Origin: Aliiroseovarius subalbicans
GTDB taxonomy: Bacteria > Pseudomonadota > Alphaproteobacteria > Rhodobacterales > Rhodobacteraceae
Direction of reading: 5' to 3'
DNA: 60,834 nucleotides
Assembly (NCBI RefSeq): GCF_022678625.1
Contig: NZ_JALBYQ010000009.1
Location: forward strand, 1 to 60,834
Below, one piece after another: positions 1 through 8,348 of this stretch; position 1 is the first letter of the stretch, and every line of letters starts with the position of its first letter. The notes under the pieces were generated by a model. That model was given only the letters and a program-made list of their open reading frames with translations, did not search any database and was not told the origin of the DNA. The translations under genes were made by a program, and so were the position numbers.

Positions 1-77
1 CCGAGACCCGAGGAAATGCCCCCGGGACCCTCTATCGTCCAGACCGGATCAAGTACGCCACCAGAAAAATCGTCGGA
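1..77. repeat. Terminal overlap, copy 1 (circle junction)
   Basis: Bases 1-77 match bases 60758-60834 exactly. The same 77 bases also lie at 56408-56484, and with one mismatch near 58981-59058, as part of a longer internal repeat. After the internal copy the sequence continues differently from base 78, so the end of the window can only continue into base 78. This supports a closed circle of 60,757 bp written with one assembly k-mer of overlap. The overlap is a property of the sequence record and probably not a biological terminal repeat. Confidence 0.85.
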
Positions 78-86
78 TACACTCAA
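1..86 (-). CDS. 5' end of the giant type I secretion substrate gene (continues at 60834)
   Basis: Reading the minus strand through the circular junction, the frame of the 54229-60834 gene continues into bases 86-78 and closes with an in-frame TAA further upstream (complement of about 124-126). The best start is TTG at 86-84: it follows a strong GGAGG ribosome-binding site (complement 92-96) at 5 nt spacing and gives Met-Ser-Val-Ser-Asp-Asp-Phe. In-frame GTG codons at 98-96 and 104-102 lie on or beyond the ribosome site and are less likely. No signal peptide is encoded, in keeping with type I secretion. The main entry is at 54229-60834. Confidence 0.7.
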   Translation of the reverse strand, partial: MSVSDDFSGGVLDPVWTIEGPGGISSGL

Positions 87-311
87 AGTGACCTCCACAT
101 GCACAAGGATGGGCCCTAAAATATCTTAGGGCACTATACTCCAGCGGACGATTTCAAGGAAGATCGCAGGTCAAATGTGACCAAAGTTTGTTCCAATTTT
201 CACGAAAATAGGGAATTCACCAATTTTGATCGTTCACACATCCAGAACAGTATCCCCCATACGCCATCATCGTGCATCTTTGCATGGGAACGGAAACGTT
301 CTGCGTCGAAT
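87..311. other. Leader region of the giant gene
   Basis: This 225-bp gap separates the glycosyltransferase gene ending at 312 from the giant gene starting at 86, both on the minus strand. No convincing gene is present; small ORFs here are non-coding in character. It holds the dyad at 113-132 and a second short dyad, GGTCA-aatg-TGACC at 169-182. Either could bind a regulator of the giant gene. No clear -35/-10 pair stands out. Confidence 0.5.
113..132 (-). promoter_or_regulatory. Inverted repeat upstream of the giant gene
   Basis: GCCCTAA (113-119) and TTAGGGC (126-132) form a perfect 7-bp inverted repeat with a 6-base A/T-rich centre. It lies about 17 bases upstream of the GGAGG ribosome site of the giant gene. 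No T tract follows, so it is more likely an operator or a 5'-leader hairpin than a terminator. The binding factor is unknown. Confidence 0.4.
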
Positions 312-1256
312 CTACGCCTCACCGTTTCCCCCAACGGCCCTGACCTGACGACGCCAGCGACCGGCTGCCACCCGTGCGCGGCGGGTGAGTATGCTGCCAA
401 CAAGCGACGTGGCACAAGACTGCCTCTGAAGAACGCTCAATCCCTCAATATGGTAAATTGACTTCATGTATTCTTGAAAAAGACGCCGTTTCGACGACCC
501 CCCTGCCCGCGCGGCGGGATCGAACCACTTCAGCACCTCTTCATCTGTCCGGTTCGCCTGACGCGACATGTTCTCGTGAATGCGGCGCTGGAATAACGGT
601 TCGCTCTCTAGATGCACGATATGGCCTAGCAGCGCACATTCCAGCAACAGGACATAATCGGACGCAATGAAACTGTCGATGAGCCGCGTGCGTGCGAGTG
701 TCTCTCTGTGAAACAGCCCGAAAACAGCAGTGACCATACTCATGGCCTGAATGGCACGAAACACACGAACCGCAGGGAAGGGTGATACCGTATGCATGGA
801 GTGCCGGCTGCGATCCGCACGCAGCACCTTTCCATCCGCATCGATGAACTCGGATCGTGGATAAACGATCGCAGGGAGAGGCTCGTGGCGATTGAACCCC
901 TCGATGCAGCGCGACAAGAACTGCGGCTCCAAAAGATCATCATGCGCCGCCCACTTAAAGTAGGTTCCCGAAGCCGCGCGAAAGACATCATTGTAATTCC
1001 TGGCCGCACCCAAATTCTCGGGCTGGCGCATATAGGTGATACGCCTGTCCATAACGGCGTACTTTTCGCAGATTGCGGCTGTGTCGTCTGTCGAGGCGTT
1101 ATCGGAGATAATCAGCTCGAAATCCCCGAAATCCTGTTCCAGAATCGACTCGATAGCCTGGCCAATATAATTGGATCCATTGTAGACAGGCAGACCTATA
1201 CTAGCGATAGGATCCCGACTGTCAGGCAGTTTCAAAAACGGCACTTTCGCAGACAT
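312..1256 (-). CDS. Family 2 glycosyltransferase
   Basis: Predicted cytoplasmic GT-A glycosyltransferase of about 314 residues that adds a sugar from a nucleotide donor during EPS repeat-unit assembly. The N-terminal GT2 signatures are clear: an IGLPVYNG strand near residue 20, SDNASTDDT near 51-59, and an acidic HDD motif near 105 in the DXD position that binds the metal-nucleotide. The C-terminus is basic and could touch the membrane. I chose ATG at 1256 because the longer frame starts with GTG at 1316 and adds 20 residues ahead of the conserved fold. It lies alone, upstream of the giant secreted-protein gene on the same strand. Donor and acceptor cannot be told from sequence. Confidence 0.85.
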   Translation of the reverse strand: MSAKVPFLKLPDSRDPIASIGLPVYNGSNYIGQAIESILEQDFGDFELIISDNASTDDTAAICEKYAVMDRRITYMRQPENLGAARNYNDVFRAASGTYFKWAAHDDLLEPQFLSRCIEGFNRHEPLPAIVYPRSEFIDADGKVLRADRSRHSMHTVSPFPAVRVFRAIQAMSMVTAVFGLFHRETLARTRLIDSFIASDYVLLLECALLGHIVHLESEPLFQRRIHENMSRQANRTDEEVLKWFDPAARAGGSSKRRLFQEYMKSIYHIEGLSVLQRQSCATSLVGSILTRRARVAAGRWRRQVRAVGGNGEA

Positions 1257-1639
1257 CAGACCCCTATTTTTAAGGGATAAAATTTCGGTTGGTACGACAA
1301 CAGACAAGTTATCCACTTCGGCACAGGCGACTCTTCTACAAACAACTCAGATCGGAGGCAAGATATGAGCCTGTTCACCCAGAAACGCTTTTGCGTCTGG
1401 TGTTCCATCCGACCTACGAACCAACCAGATTGAACCCAGCTTTTCATTTTAGCCTGCAACAAGTTGTTGCAGGTACGATACGCCACATCCGCAAAGCTGG
1501 AGGGTTGTTATCTTTGGCGCGACTCTCGGGGGAAAAATAGATAAACAACTTGGCAACTTTCCCGTTCACGACGGATGGGGGCGGGAAAGCCGGAGATCAG
1601 AGAAGTCTGGGCGGCTTGCAGGCATACTGAGAGGCAGTC
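1257..1639. other. Divergent intergenic region
   Basis: This 383-bp gap lies between the divergent glycosyltransferase (minus) and outer-membrane barrel gene (plus) and must hold both promoters. The only clear structure is the dyad at 1453-1473. The short ORFs it contains overlap each other on both strands and show no protein-like features. Confidence 0.5.
1453..1473. promoter_or_regulatory. Near-perfect dyad, candidate operator
   Basis: The 10-base arms CCTGCAACAA and TTGTTGCAGG flank a single G. One base is too short for a hairpin loop, so this looks like a dimer-binding operator and not a terminator. It sits between two divergent genes. The outer CTGCA/TGCAG halves recall lux-box ends, but the 9-base centre is longer than in a lux box, so I do not assign it to a LuxR protein. 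Confidence 0.45.
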
Positions 1640-3013
1640 ATGGCAGAGAATATCAGAAAACAAATCCAGAGAGGCGCATCTCCCGTCGCGATCATCTTGG
1701 GCTGCGTTCTGTCCATCCCGGCACAGGCGGATGGGCTGGATATGACATTCGGCCTGGAGCAGCGGTTGGAAGCCGACAGCAATCCTGGTCTGGATGCGGG
1801 CGGTTCCGAAACAGAGATCTCCGCCTCGACCCAACTGTCCTTCGGCCTCGTCAGAGAAACACCGCTTGATCGTTTCAGCTTCACCGCCTCCGGCTTGGTC
1901 CGTGCGGAGTTGTCACCGGATGCGGAACTTCGGTTTGACGACCAGAAACTCGGCCTTGGCTATGCCCGGGAGGGCGCAAATTCCGGTTTCGAAATCGAAG
2001 CGGGTTATCATCGCGCCAACATAGCCTACCTGCAACCTCTCTCGGACTTTCTGAATGATGACGGTGAGATCGAACTGCCCGAAGACCTGGAAGACCTGAA
2101 TGGCACGGGCACCCGTGAAAACCTTTCCCTGAGCACGCAGTTGGAACTGGGTCGCGACGCCCCGCTCGGGGCCACCTTCACCGCCCGTTTCCTCGACCGG
2201 TCCTATTCGGGAACGACCAACCCCGACCTGTTCGACAGTCAGCGCACCAAACTCGGCACCGATATTCACCTGCGCCTTTCGCCCGTGGCAGAAGGGTCTC
2301 TCGGGCTGAATTATCACCTGTATGACGCCGACGATACCGAAGGCACCCGTCGTGAAACCACGACCACCCAGGTCGGGATTCACTACGACGTCTCTCCGAT
2401 CCTGCAATTCGAAGCCAGCCTCGGCTACGCAATCATTGATACCGAGGAATTTGCCATCACCACCCGGACCGAAGGCATGTTCGGAAGGCTGACCGCTGAA
2501 CTGGAGCGGCCCAACGGTACGGTCACGGCAGATCTGCACAGTGACATCACTGAAGACGGCACGATTCATACTTTCCGCATCGGCCGGGCACTGGACCTGC
2601 CGAGCGGTGCGCTTGCCGCGTCGATCGGGGTGAGCAAGCCGGAGGGCGGCCCTTCCCATCTGATCGGATCGCTTGACTGGCGCCATGACCTGCCAACCGG
2701 AAAACTGAATGCACAATTGCTCCGCTCAGTAGGTTTTGACGATGATGACGGGATCACGACCACAACCGCTCTGGCGCTTGGGTACTCTCACGAAATCAAC
2801 AATGTCTCCGGGCTGAACTTCGATCTGAACTATGCCGTCATCGACGACCCGACCGAATCCCGGGAACGGGGGAAATTCACCGCTGTGTATCAGCGTGCAC
2901 TCACCGCAGATTGGGGCCTGAACGCCGGATACCGTTACCGGACGCGCGACAGCGATGCTGAGTCACATGCGATCTTCTTGTCGATAGGTCGTGAATTCTC
3001 GGGACGGCCCTGA
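1640..3013 (+). CDS. Outer-membrane beta-barrel protein of the EPS locus
   Basis: A 457-residue protein with a basic start, hydrophobic core and AQA-like cleavage site near residue 30, i.e. a Sec signal peptide. The mature part is a run of alternating, aromatic-rich strands (for example LNYHLYDADD, AGYRYRTRDS) and ends with a strand-like IFLSIGREF segment, as in barrels. Size and locus fit the outer-membrane barrels often found in exosortase-type EPS loci, which are thought to help polymer cross the outer membrane. An AGAGG ribosome site lies 7-8 bases before ATG 1640. It converges with the sulfotransferase gene 11 bp downstream. Barrel topology is an inference; no specific family was confirmed. 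Confidence 0.75.
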   Translation: MAENIRKQIQRGASPVAIILGCVLSIPAQADGLDMTFGLEQRLEADSNPGLDAGGSETEISASTQLSFGLVRETPLDRFSFTASGLVRAELSPDAELRFDDQKLGLGYAREGANSGFEIEAGYHRANIAYLQPLSDFLNDDGEIELPEDLEDLNGTGTRENLSLSTQLELGRDAPLGATFTARFLDRSYSGTTNPDLFDSQRTKLGTDIHLRLSPVAEGSLGLNYHLYDADDTEGTRRETTTTQVGIHYDVSPILQFEASLGYAIIDTEEFAITTRTEGMFGRLTAELERPNGTVTADLHSDITEDGTIHTFRIGRALDLPSGALAASIGVSKPEGGPSHLIGSLDWRHDLPTGKLNAQLLRSVGFDDDDGITTTTALALGYSHEINNVSGLNFDLNYAVIDDPTESRERGKFTAVYQRALTADWGLNAGYRYRTRDSDAESHAIFLSIGREFSGRP

Positions 3014-3024
3014 GCAACCGTCTG

Positions 3025-3924
3025 CTAGTAGCCGAACTTGCGCAGGACCGGTCCGAGTTCTCGTTCGATATAGGCAAGGTGGTCATCCTCCAACTCGTCC
3101 CGCCACTGTCCGGATTTCCCGCTGCGCAAGTGACTCTTTGCAGAAACCTCGCCCTTTCGGCGACCGGTTCTGTTTTTCGCTTCAAACAACCGCATCAGAT
3201 CGACGCCCAGGGCAAGCTGACGCCCTTCAAACCCCAAATGTTCAAAAATCATGTGATATAACTGGTCCCGGTCAGGCCCCATCAAATCCCCATAGGCCAC
3301 TTCAAGAACATCCGGATCCGCAATGTTCCAGTGCATCAACGTGTCCCGGTAGAAGAAGATGAAATGATCGATTTCCAAAAACAGGCCGTGGTACTTGTCA
3401 GCCTCATTCAGCTTCTGCTGGTAGGTTTGGCCATTGTCATCAGGCCGATGAACCCAAGCCTCATGGGTCCATTTGTGATAGTGGTACCCGGACACGATCA
3501 TGTCGCGCGGATCGCGCATCACGTGCACCCCGCGATAGGCTCCCAAAGCGGGCAGATCCAGCTTTCCATGCATGGACAAAACAAGTCGTGATGTGGGTGC
3601 GGGCTGTTCCACATGGACTTTCTGATAGGGCAGGTTCACGCCAGCCCCCAGCAATCGCAGGACAGCCGTGAAATAGGTGGTCATCACCTTGTGATGGGTC
3701 GCCACGAACAGGACGGGCGTGTCTGCAGCTTGAGAGCGGAATCGCAACCTGGAACCCAACAACCGCGCCATGAGGCTCCAGGCATCCCGCCTTGCCAGCA
3801 ATCCTTTGTTCTTGCGAAGAAAGTTGGGTAATTCCCGCCGGTACCAATCAAAACGACTTCGTACAACCGGCGGCCCGAAGCCCGCAGCAGTCATGATTTT
3901 CCGGCTGCCAGGTTCGTCTTCCAA
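3025..3924 (-). CDS. Sulfotransferase domain protein
   Basis: Predicted PAPS-dependent sulfotransferase of about 299 residues that moves sulfate from PAPS to a sugar hydroxyl. The 5'-phosphosulfate-binding loop appears as ATHHKVMTTYF near residue 75, a variant of the usual PKSGTTW, and the 3'-phosphate-binding motif as VMRDPRDMIVSGYHYHK near residue 133. The start is uncertain: TTG at 3924 follows a strong GGAGG at about 5 nt, whereas ATG at 3894 has no ribosome site but overlaps the stop of a small upstream ORF as ATGA. Either start leaves the fold intact. Its place among EPS genes suggests sulfation of the polysaccharide. A second, unrelated-looking sulfotransferase is at 41101-42063. Confidence 0.85.
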   Translation of the reverse strand: MEDEPGSRKIMTAAGFGPPVVRSRFDWYRRELPNFLRKNKGLLARRDAWSLMARLLGSRLRFRSQAADTPVLFVATHHKVMTTYFTAVLRLLGAGVNLPYQKVHVEQPAPTSRLVLSMHGKLDLPALGAYRGVHVMRDPRDMIVSGYHYHKWTHEAWVHRPDDNGQTYQQKLNEADKYHGLFLEIDHFIFFYRDTLMHWNIADPDVLEVAYGDLMGPDRDQLYHMIFEHLGFEGRQLALGVDLMRLFEAKNRTGRRKGEVSAKSHLRSGKSGQWRDELEDDHLAYIERELGPVLRKFGY

Positions 3925-4076
3925 ATGACCTCCAGATATCCGCCAAAAAGTAGGTACGGCTCTGCATATGGCTCCAGCTCAATACGCGCTGCATCGTTTA
4001 CGATAAGCCCGGCCTGGTCAACAACCCGATCGTCAAGAATGGCTTTTGCCGGACGCCTTGGATATCGTGAAATCAT
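3891..4076 (-). CDS. Small hypothetical ORF, possible gene remnant
   Basis: A 61-residue frame starts at ATG 4076 and ends in TGA overlapping ATG 3894 of the sulfotransferase gene (ATGA). The peptide has a protein-like composition with a tyrosine- and hydrophobic-rich end ([14 protein letters not shown]). The frame runs further upstream, but there it is only antisense to the exosortase gene. It may be a small coupled gene, the tail of a truncated gene, or chance. I do not recognise it. Confidence 0.3.
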   Translation of the reverse strand: MISRYPRRPAKAILDDRVVDQAGLIVNDAARIELEPYAEPYLLFGGYLEVIWKTNLAAGKS

Positions 4077-4118
4077 CGCAGTGTAGATTTGCAGGCTGTC
4101 ACCGTAAAGGAATGGATC

Positions 4119-5726
4119 TTGTGCGCAATTGATCTCGCAAAAACGCAGACCGCTCCGGAGGGGAATCTGACCCTCAACCCCGCAGGGCTGTTCTGGCTTG
4201 CCCTGCTGGTGGCGGGATCCGTGCCGATCTTCTGGATTGGTTTCGTGTCGCTTGCCGATGCCTGGACCACGGCGGAATACAGCCACGGGCCGCTCATTCC
4301 TCTGATCTCGCTCTACTTGTTTCTGCGTGAGCTGCGCCACGCGCCCCTGCCCCGCCCGGACATCCGGGACCGCTGGCCCGGGGTGGCCGTCATCGCGCTG
4401 GGGCTGGTCATCGCCATTCTGGGCAACCTCACCCGCATCCCCGACATCGTCACCTATGCGATGATCATCTGGGTGGCCGGCGTGGTACTGACCGTGTTCG
4501 GCTGGAAGCGCGGTCGCCGACACCAACTGCCAGTCGTGCACCTGGTCTTCATGCTGCCGCTGCCGAACTTCCTCTACTGGAAACTCTCGATCCTGCTGCA
4601 ATGGATATCCTCGGTCCTCGGGGTCTGGTTCGTGCAACTGGCCGGGGTTTCGGTCTTTCTCGAAGGCAACGTGATCGACCTGGGCGTCTACAAGCTGCAG
4701 GTCGCCGAGGCCTGCTCGGGGCTGAGATACCTGTTCCCGATCCTCAGCTTCTCATATCTCTTTGCGATCCTCTATCGCGGCCCACTCTGGCACAAGCTGG
4801 TGCTGCTTGTGCTGGCCGCCCCCCTGACCGTCTTCATGAATTCAGTCCGGATCGGCATCATCGGCATTCTTGTGGACCGCTATGGGATCGAGCAGGCCGA
4901 AGGGTTCCTGCACTTCTTCGAAGGCTGGGTGATCTTCCTGGCCTGCATTACCATCCTCTTTGTCGTGGCCATCCTTCTTCAGCGCACCACACCGGAGCCC
5001 AAGCCTCTGTCCGAGGCGATCGATCTCGACACCAAGGGGTTCGTGCCAATCGCCACACGCATCTTCGCCATCCTGCCCTCGGCGGCCATGGCCAGCGCCG
5101 CCATCCTCACCTGCGTGACCTCGGTCGCCTGGGCGATCCAGTCCGGGGCCGCAGAGCGCCATCAGGTTGAACGCGACCCCTTCGCCCTCTTTCCACGCCA
5201 GATCGGAAGCTGGTCGGGCTCGTCTTCCCAACTTGATGCCGATGTCGAACGGGTGCTGGGCGCCACGGATTACCTGAACACCACCTATGCCGCGGTCGGA
5301 CAGCGCACCCCTATCAGCATGTTCGTTGCCTTCTATGGTAAACAGACCGAGGGCGACGGCATCCATTCCCCCGAGGTCTGCCTGCCGGTCGGCGGCTGGG
5401 AGATCTTCAGCCTTGAACCCTACCCGCTCGATACCGGCCTGACCGATTACGGAAGCTTCGACGTGAACCGCGCGGTGATCCAGAAGGGCCTGGACCAGAT
5501 GCTGGTCTATTACTGGTTCGAACAGCGTGGCCGGCGCGAAACCAACGACTTCACCGCCAAGATCCACGTGATGATCGACAGCATCACCAAGGGCCGCACC
5601 GACGGCGCCCTGGTGCGCTATGCCACCCCGATCGCCCCGGATGAAACCGCAGCCCAAGCCGATGCACGACTTCTGGGGTTTGTACAGGAAAGCCTGGCAA
5701 GGCTGCCGCGGTTCGTGCCGATGTGA
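4119..5726 (+). CDS. xrtD: Exosortase D (XrtD) fused to an EpsI domain
   Basis: Integral inner-membrane cysteine transpeptidase that cleaves proteins with a C-terminal sorting tail, here the VPLPA-CTERM class. About eight hydrophobic segments occupy residues 20-300. The catalytic triad is visible: Cys199 in [11 protein letters not shown], Arg244 in FMNSVRIG and His265 in LHFFEGW. Residues from about 325 form an EpsI/DUF3485 domain with the typical [12 protein letters not shown] segment; fusion of EpsI to the exosortase is usual for XrtD of Rhodobacterales. I took TTG 4119 because AAGG lies 8 bases upstream; TTG 4089 is an alternative. A matching substrate is encoded at 29500-30039, and the surrounding chain-length, ATPase, TPR and export genes are classic exosortase partners. 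Confidence 0.92.
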   Translation: MCAIDLAKTQTAPEGNLTLNPAGLFWLALLVAGSVPIFWIGFVSLADAWTTAEYSHGPLIPLISLYLFLRELRHAPLPRPDIRDRWPGVAVIALGLVIAILGNLTRIPDIVTYAMIIWVAGVVLTVFGWKRGRRHQLPVVHLVFMLPLPNFLYWKLSILLQWISSVLGVWFVQLAGVSVFLEGNVIDLGVYKLQVAEACSGLRYLFPILSFSYLFAILYRGPLWHKLVLLVLAAPLTVFMNSVRIGIIGILVDRYGIEQAEGFLHFFEGWVIFLACITILFVVAILLQRTTPEPKPLSEAIDLDTKGFVPIATRIFAILPSAAMASAAILTCVTSVAWAIQSGAAERHQVERDPFALFPRQIGSWSGSSSQLDADVERVLGATDYLNTTYAAVGQRTPISMFVAFYGKQTEGDGIHSPEVCLPVGGWEIFSLEPYPLDTGLTDYGSFDVNRAVIQKGLDQMLVYYWFEQRGRRETNDFTAKIHVMIDSITKGRTDGALVRYATPIAPDETAAQADARLLGFVQESLARLPRFVPM

Positions 5727-5740
5727 AAGGGCCGGACAGG

Positions 5741-6997
5741 TCAGGCCCGCGACTTATCCACCACCCGTGTATAGGCCGCTATCAGTGTATCAACCTGGTG
5801 ATCCCAGCTCAGTTCCGACTCGACCCGGTTTCGCCCGAAAGCTCCCATTTCCGCCGCACGAGCAGGGTCATCCAGCAACTCCAAGATCTTGTCGGCCATA
5901 TCTGCGGGATCATTCGGCGCCGCATAGAGCGAGGCATCACCGGCAGAGAAACGGCCCTCGGTCACGTCAAACTGAACGATTGGCTTGGAGAAGGCCATGT
6001 ACTCCAGAATCTTGTTCATCGTGGACTTGTCGTTCATCGGGTTCACCCGGTCCGGGTTCACACAGACATCTGCGCAGGACAAGACCTCGAACAGTTCAGC
6101 ATCCGGCGCGCGCCCGGTAAAGGTCACGTAATCCTGCAGCCCCATCCGGGCCGCCTGCGTCTTCAGCCCGTCCAGGGCCGGCCCGCCGCCGACAAGCACT
6201 AATTGTACGTCACGGTCCCGATCCTGGACGATGATCTGAGCCGCCTCCAGCAGAAGGTCGATCCCCTCCTGGGCCCCCATCACGCCGACATAGCCGACCA
6301 TATGCGCCCGCCCGTTATGCCATTGCGGGCCGGCCCCGGTCACATCCAGACGGTTCAGGTCCGGCCCTGACCGCACCACGAACACATTCTCCGGCGCCAC
6401 CCCGCCCCGATCCATCGCGATGGCGCGATAGCTTTCATTGGTCGAGATCACCACATCGGCACTGCGGAAGGTCCATTTCTCGAACAAGACCATCAGGCGC
6501 CAGAAAAAACCCCGTCGGCCAAACTTGGCCTCGTAAAGCTCGGGGTTGATGTCGTGGTGATCGAAAATGAACCGCTTACCAAACAGCTTGAAGGGCAACG
6601 CCACGAGAAAGATCAGGTCCGGCGGATTGCAGGCCTGGATCGTGTCAAACCCGTGCCTGCGCGCGATTTTCAGCGCCAGCCGCATCTCATGAAAGAGCGC
6701 CGCCCCGTATTCCAGCAGATAACCGGCGGCCCCGCTGGCATCCAGCGGCAGGCTGTGGCGGTAGATATGGATCCCGTCGATTTCCTCGTAGCGCGCATCA
6801 TACCCCTTGCCGGTCGGGCAGATCACCGCCACCTCGGCACCGGCCGCATACAGCGTCCTGCATTCGTGCCAGACCCGCCGGTCGAAGGGCAACGGCAGGT
6901 TTTCGACGATGATCAGAACCCGGCGCCCGGCCAGAGGGCGGTCCCGGCGTACGAGATCCATTCTGGACGGTTCCATCCTTTCGGCCACATAAGTCAT
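5741..6997 (-). CDS. Family 4 (GT-B) glycosyltransferase
   Basis: A 418-residue GT-B fold enzyme with an N-terminal acceptor domain (RVLIIVENLPLPFDRRVW near residue 26) and a C-terminal donor domain with GYVGVMGAQEGIDLLLEA near 245 and the family 4 E(x7)E region at KSTMNKILEYMAFSKPIV near 340. It acts in the cytoplasm on lipid-linked EPS intermediates. Its ATG overlaps the stop of the GDP-mannose dehydrogenase gene (ATGA), so the two are translationally coupled. The gene converges with xrtD, with 14 bp between the stops. GDP-mannose or GDP-mannuronate would be a reasonable donor from context, but this is inference. Confidence 0.9.
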   Translation of the reverse strand: MTYVAERMEPSRMDLVRRDRPLAGRRVLIIVENLPLPFDRRVWHECRTLYAAGAEVAVICPTGKGYDARYEEIDGIHIYRHSLPLDASGAAGYLLEYGAALFHEMRLALKIARRHGFDTIQACNPPDLIFLVALPFKLFGKRFIFDHHDINPELYEAKFGRRGFFWRLMVLFEKWTFRSADVVISTNESYRAIAMDRGGVAPENVFVVRSGPDLNRLDVTGAGPQWHNGRAHMVGYVGVMGAQEGIDLLLEAAQIIVQDRDRDVQLVLVGGGPALDGLKTQAARMGLQDYVTFTGRAPDAELFEVLSCADVCVNPDRVNPMNDKSTMNKILEYMAFSKPIVQFDVTEGRFSAGDASLYAAPNDPADMADKILELLDDPARAAEMGAFGRNRVESELSWDHQVDTLIAAYTRVVDKSRA

Positions 6998-8262
6998 GGC
7001 AAGCGCCCCAGGTTGCGCACCTCTACCGTGCCGGACAATTCCAGGGTATCGGCAGTGGCATTCGTGGCAATCACCCGGGCATAGGCCGTGCCCTCGGCAT
7101 GGGCTTTGTCAACCAGGAGCTGCTTCAGCGCCGGCAATTGGCTGTACGCATAGCCCAGGTTGGCCCCGATGAGTTTGGCGGCATCGACCCCCGGATCGTA
7201 GATGTCCAGTTTGAACCCCGCGGCCAGCATCTTGCGGGCCAGGTCCACATTCGGACTTTCGCGCAGATCATCGGTGCCAACCTTGAAGGCCAGCCCGGCC
7301 AACAGGATACGCGCACCCGGCTCCAGCCCCCCGACCGCGTATTCGAACAGCCGGTGTTTATGCGCCTCGTTCGATCTGATCAGGCTGTTGATCAGCGGCA
7401 GGTTGGTGCCGGTATCGGCCGCGATATGCTGAAGCGCCCGTACATCCTTGGGCAGGCAAGACCCCCCGAAAGCGCCACCCGGACGCATGTAATAGGGCGA
7501 AATATTCAGCTTGGTATCCGCGACAAACACCTCGTGCACCTGCCGGGCCGAAACCCCGAGCGCCAGACAGGCCCGTCCAACCTCGTTGGCAAAGGCCACC
7601 TTGACCGCGTGCCAGCTGTTGTCGACGAACTTTGTAATCTCGGCTTCACGATACCCGGTGATGAAGACCGGTGCGTCTATATTGGCATGCAGCATGTTCA
7701 TTACCGCACAGGGCTGGCCATCTCCTGTGCCAATCACGATCTTCGGAGGCTGGAAGTAATCGTCGACCGCCGATCCTTCACGCAAGAATTCCGGGTTGTA
7801 GACGACCTCGACCCGATCTTCGACCGCCTCACCCAGGGCCGCCCGGAAGATAGGTAGGACCAGTTCCTCGACCGTACCGGGCCGAAAAGTCGAACGATAG
7901 GCAACCACCAGCGGGCGGTCCCTCTCTGCGGAAAGGGCAGCGGCGATCTGCTGGGTCACATCAGCGATGAACCCCATGTTATGGGCCCCATCCGCTGCCG
8001 AAGGCGTGCCGACACAGACAATGGCCAAGTCACACCCGTCCAGATGCGAACCGAGGGCAGTATCCGCCTTGATCCGCCCAGCCGCAACACCGTCGCGCAG
8101 CATCTCGTCGACACGGGGTTCGATGATAGGCGACCGGCCCGACATGATATCGCGAACCTTGTTGGGGTTCACATCGATACCGATTACCTCATGCCCTTCA
8201 CTGGCAATGCAACATGCCGCAGTAAAGCCCACATAGCCCAATCCAAGAATAGCGACTTTCAT
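6994..8262 (-). CDS. algD: GDP-mannose 6-dehydrogenase (UDP-Glc/GDP-Man dehydrogenase family)
   Basis: Four-electron NAD-dependent oxidation of GDP-mannose to GDP-mannuronate. The N-terminal Rossmann loop GLGYVG is at residues 7-12, and the catalytic Cys269 sits in GGSCLPKD. I favour AlgD over UDP-glucose dehydrogenase because the stretch around TKLNISPYYMRPG and GTDDLRESP follows AlgD closely, and because manC lies directly upstream and a phosphohexomutase is at 33247. Length (422 residues) is normal. No alginate polymerase (Alg8/Alg44) is present, so GDP-mannuronate would feed a Wzx/Wzy-type repeat unit. A sister substrate (UDP-glucose) cannot be excluded from sequence alone. Confidence 0.85.
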   Translation of the reverse strand: MKVAILGLGYVGFTAACCIASEGHEVIGIDVNPNKVRDIMSGRSPIIEPRVDEMLRDGVAAGRIKADTALGSHLDGCDLAIVCVGTPSAADGAHNMGFIADVTQQIAAALSAERDRPLVVAYRSTFRPGTVEELVLPIFRAALGEAVEDRVEVVYNPEFLREGSAVDDYFQPPKIVIGTGDGQPCAVMNMLHANIDAPVFITGYREAEITKFVDNSWHAVKVAFANEVGRACLALGVSARQVHEVFVADTKLNISPYYMRPGGAFGGSCLPKDVRALQHIAADTGTNLPLINSLIRSNEAHKHRLFEYAVGGLEPGARILLAGLAFKVGTDDLRESPNVDLARKMLAAGFKLDIYDPGVDAAKLIGANLGYAYSQLPALKQLLVDKAHAEGTAYARVIATNATADTLELSGTVEVRNLGRLP

Positions 8263-8348
8263 TCGTATCTACCTGTCTTCAGGACCTGCACAATGCATCG
8301 GCCCTCTCACTCTCAAAACACCCGTCCGACCCGCAAGGCGCCCACCCT

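Noticed and set aside
78-311. The giant gene considered as truncated or starting at 60726
   Set aside because: The frame stays open to the window end and, through the junction, to a start with a strong ribosome site at base 86. The GTG at 60726 lies inside a conserved domain.
1453-1473. Dyad considered as a lux box or terminator
   Set aside because: The centre is three bases longer than in a lux box, and a 1-base loop without T tract excludes a terminator. Kept only as a dyad of unknown role.
5727-5740. GGGCC/GGCCC pair between xrtD and the convergent glycosyltransferase as a two-way terminator
   Set aside because: Only five base pairs, no T tract on either strand, and partly inside the coding end.
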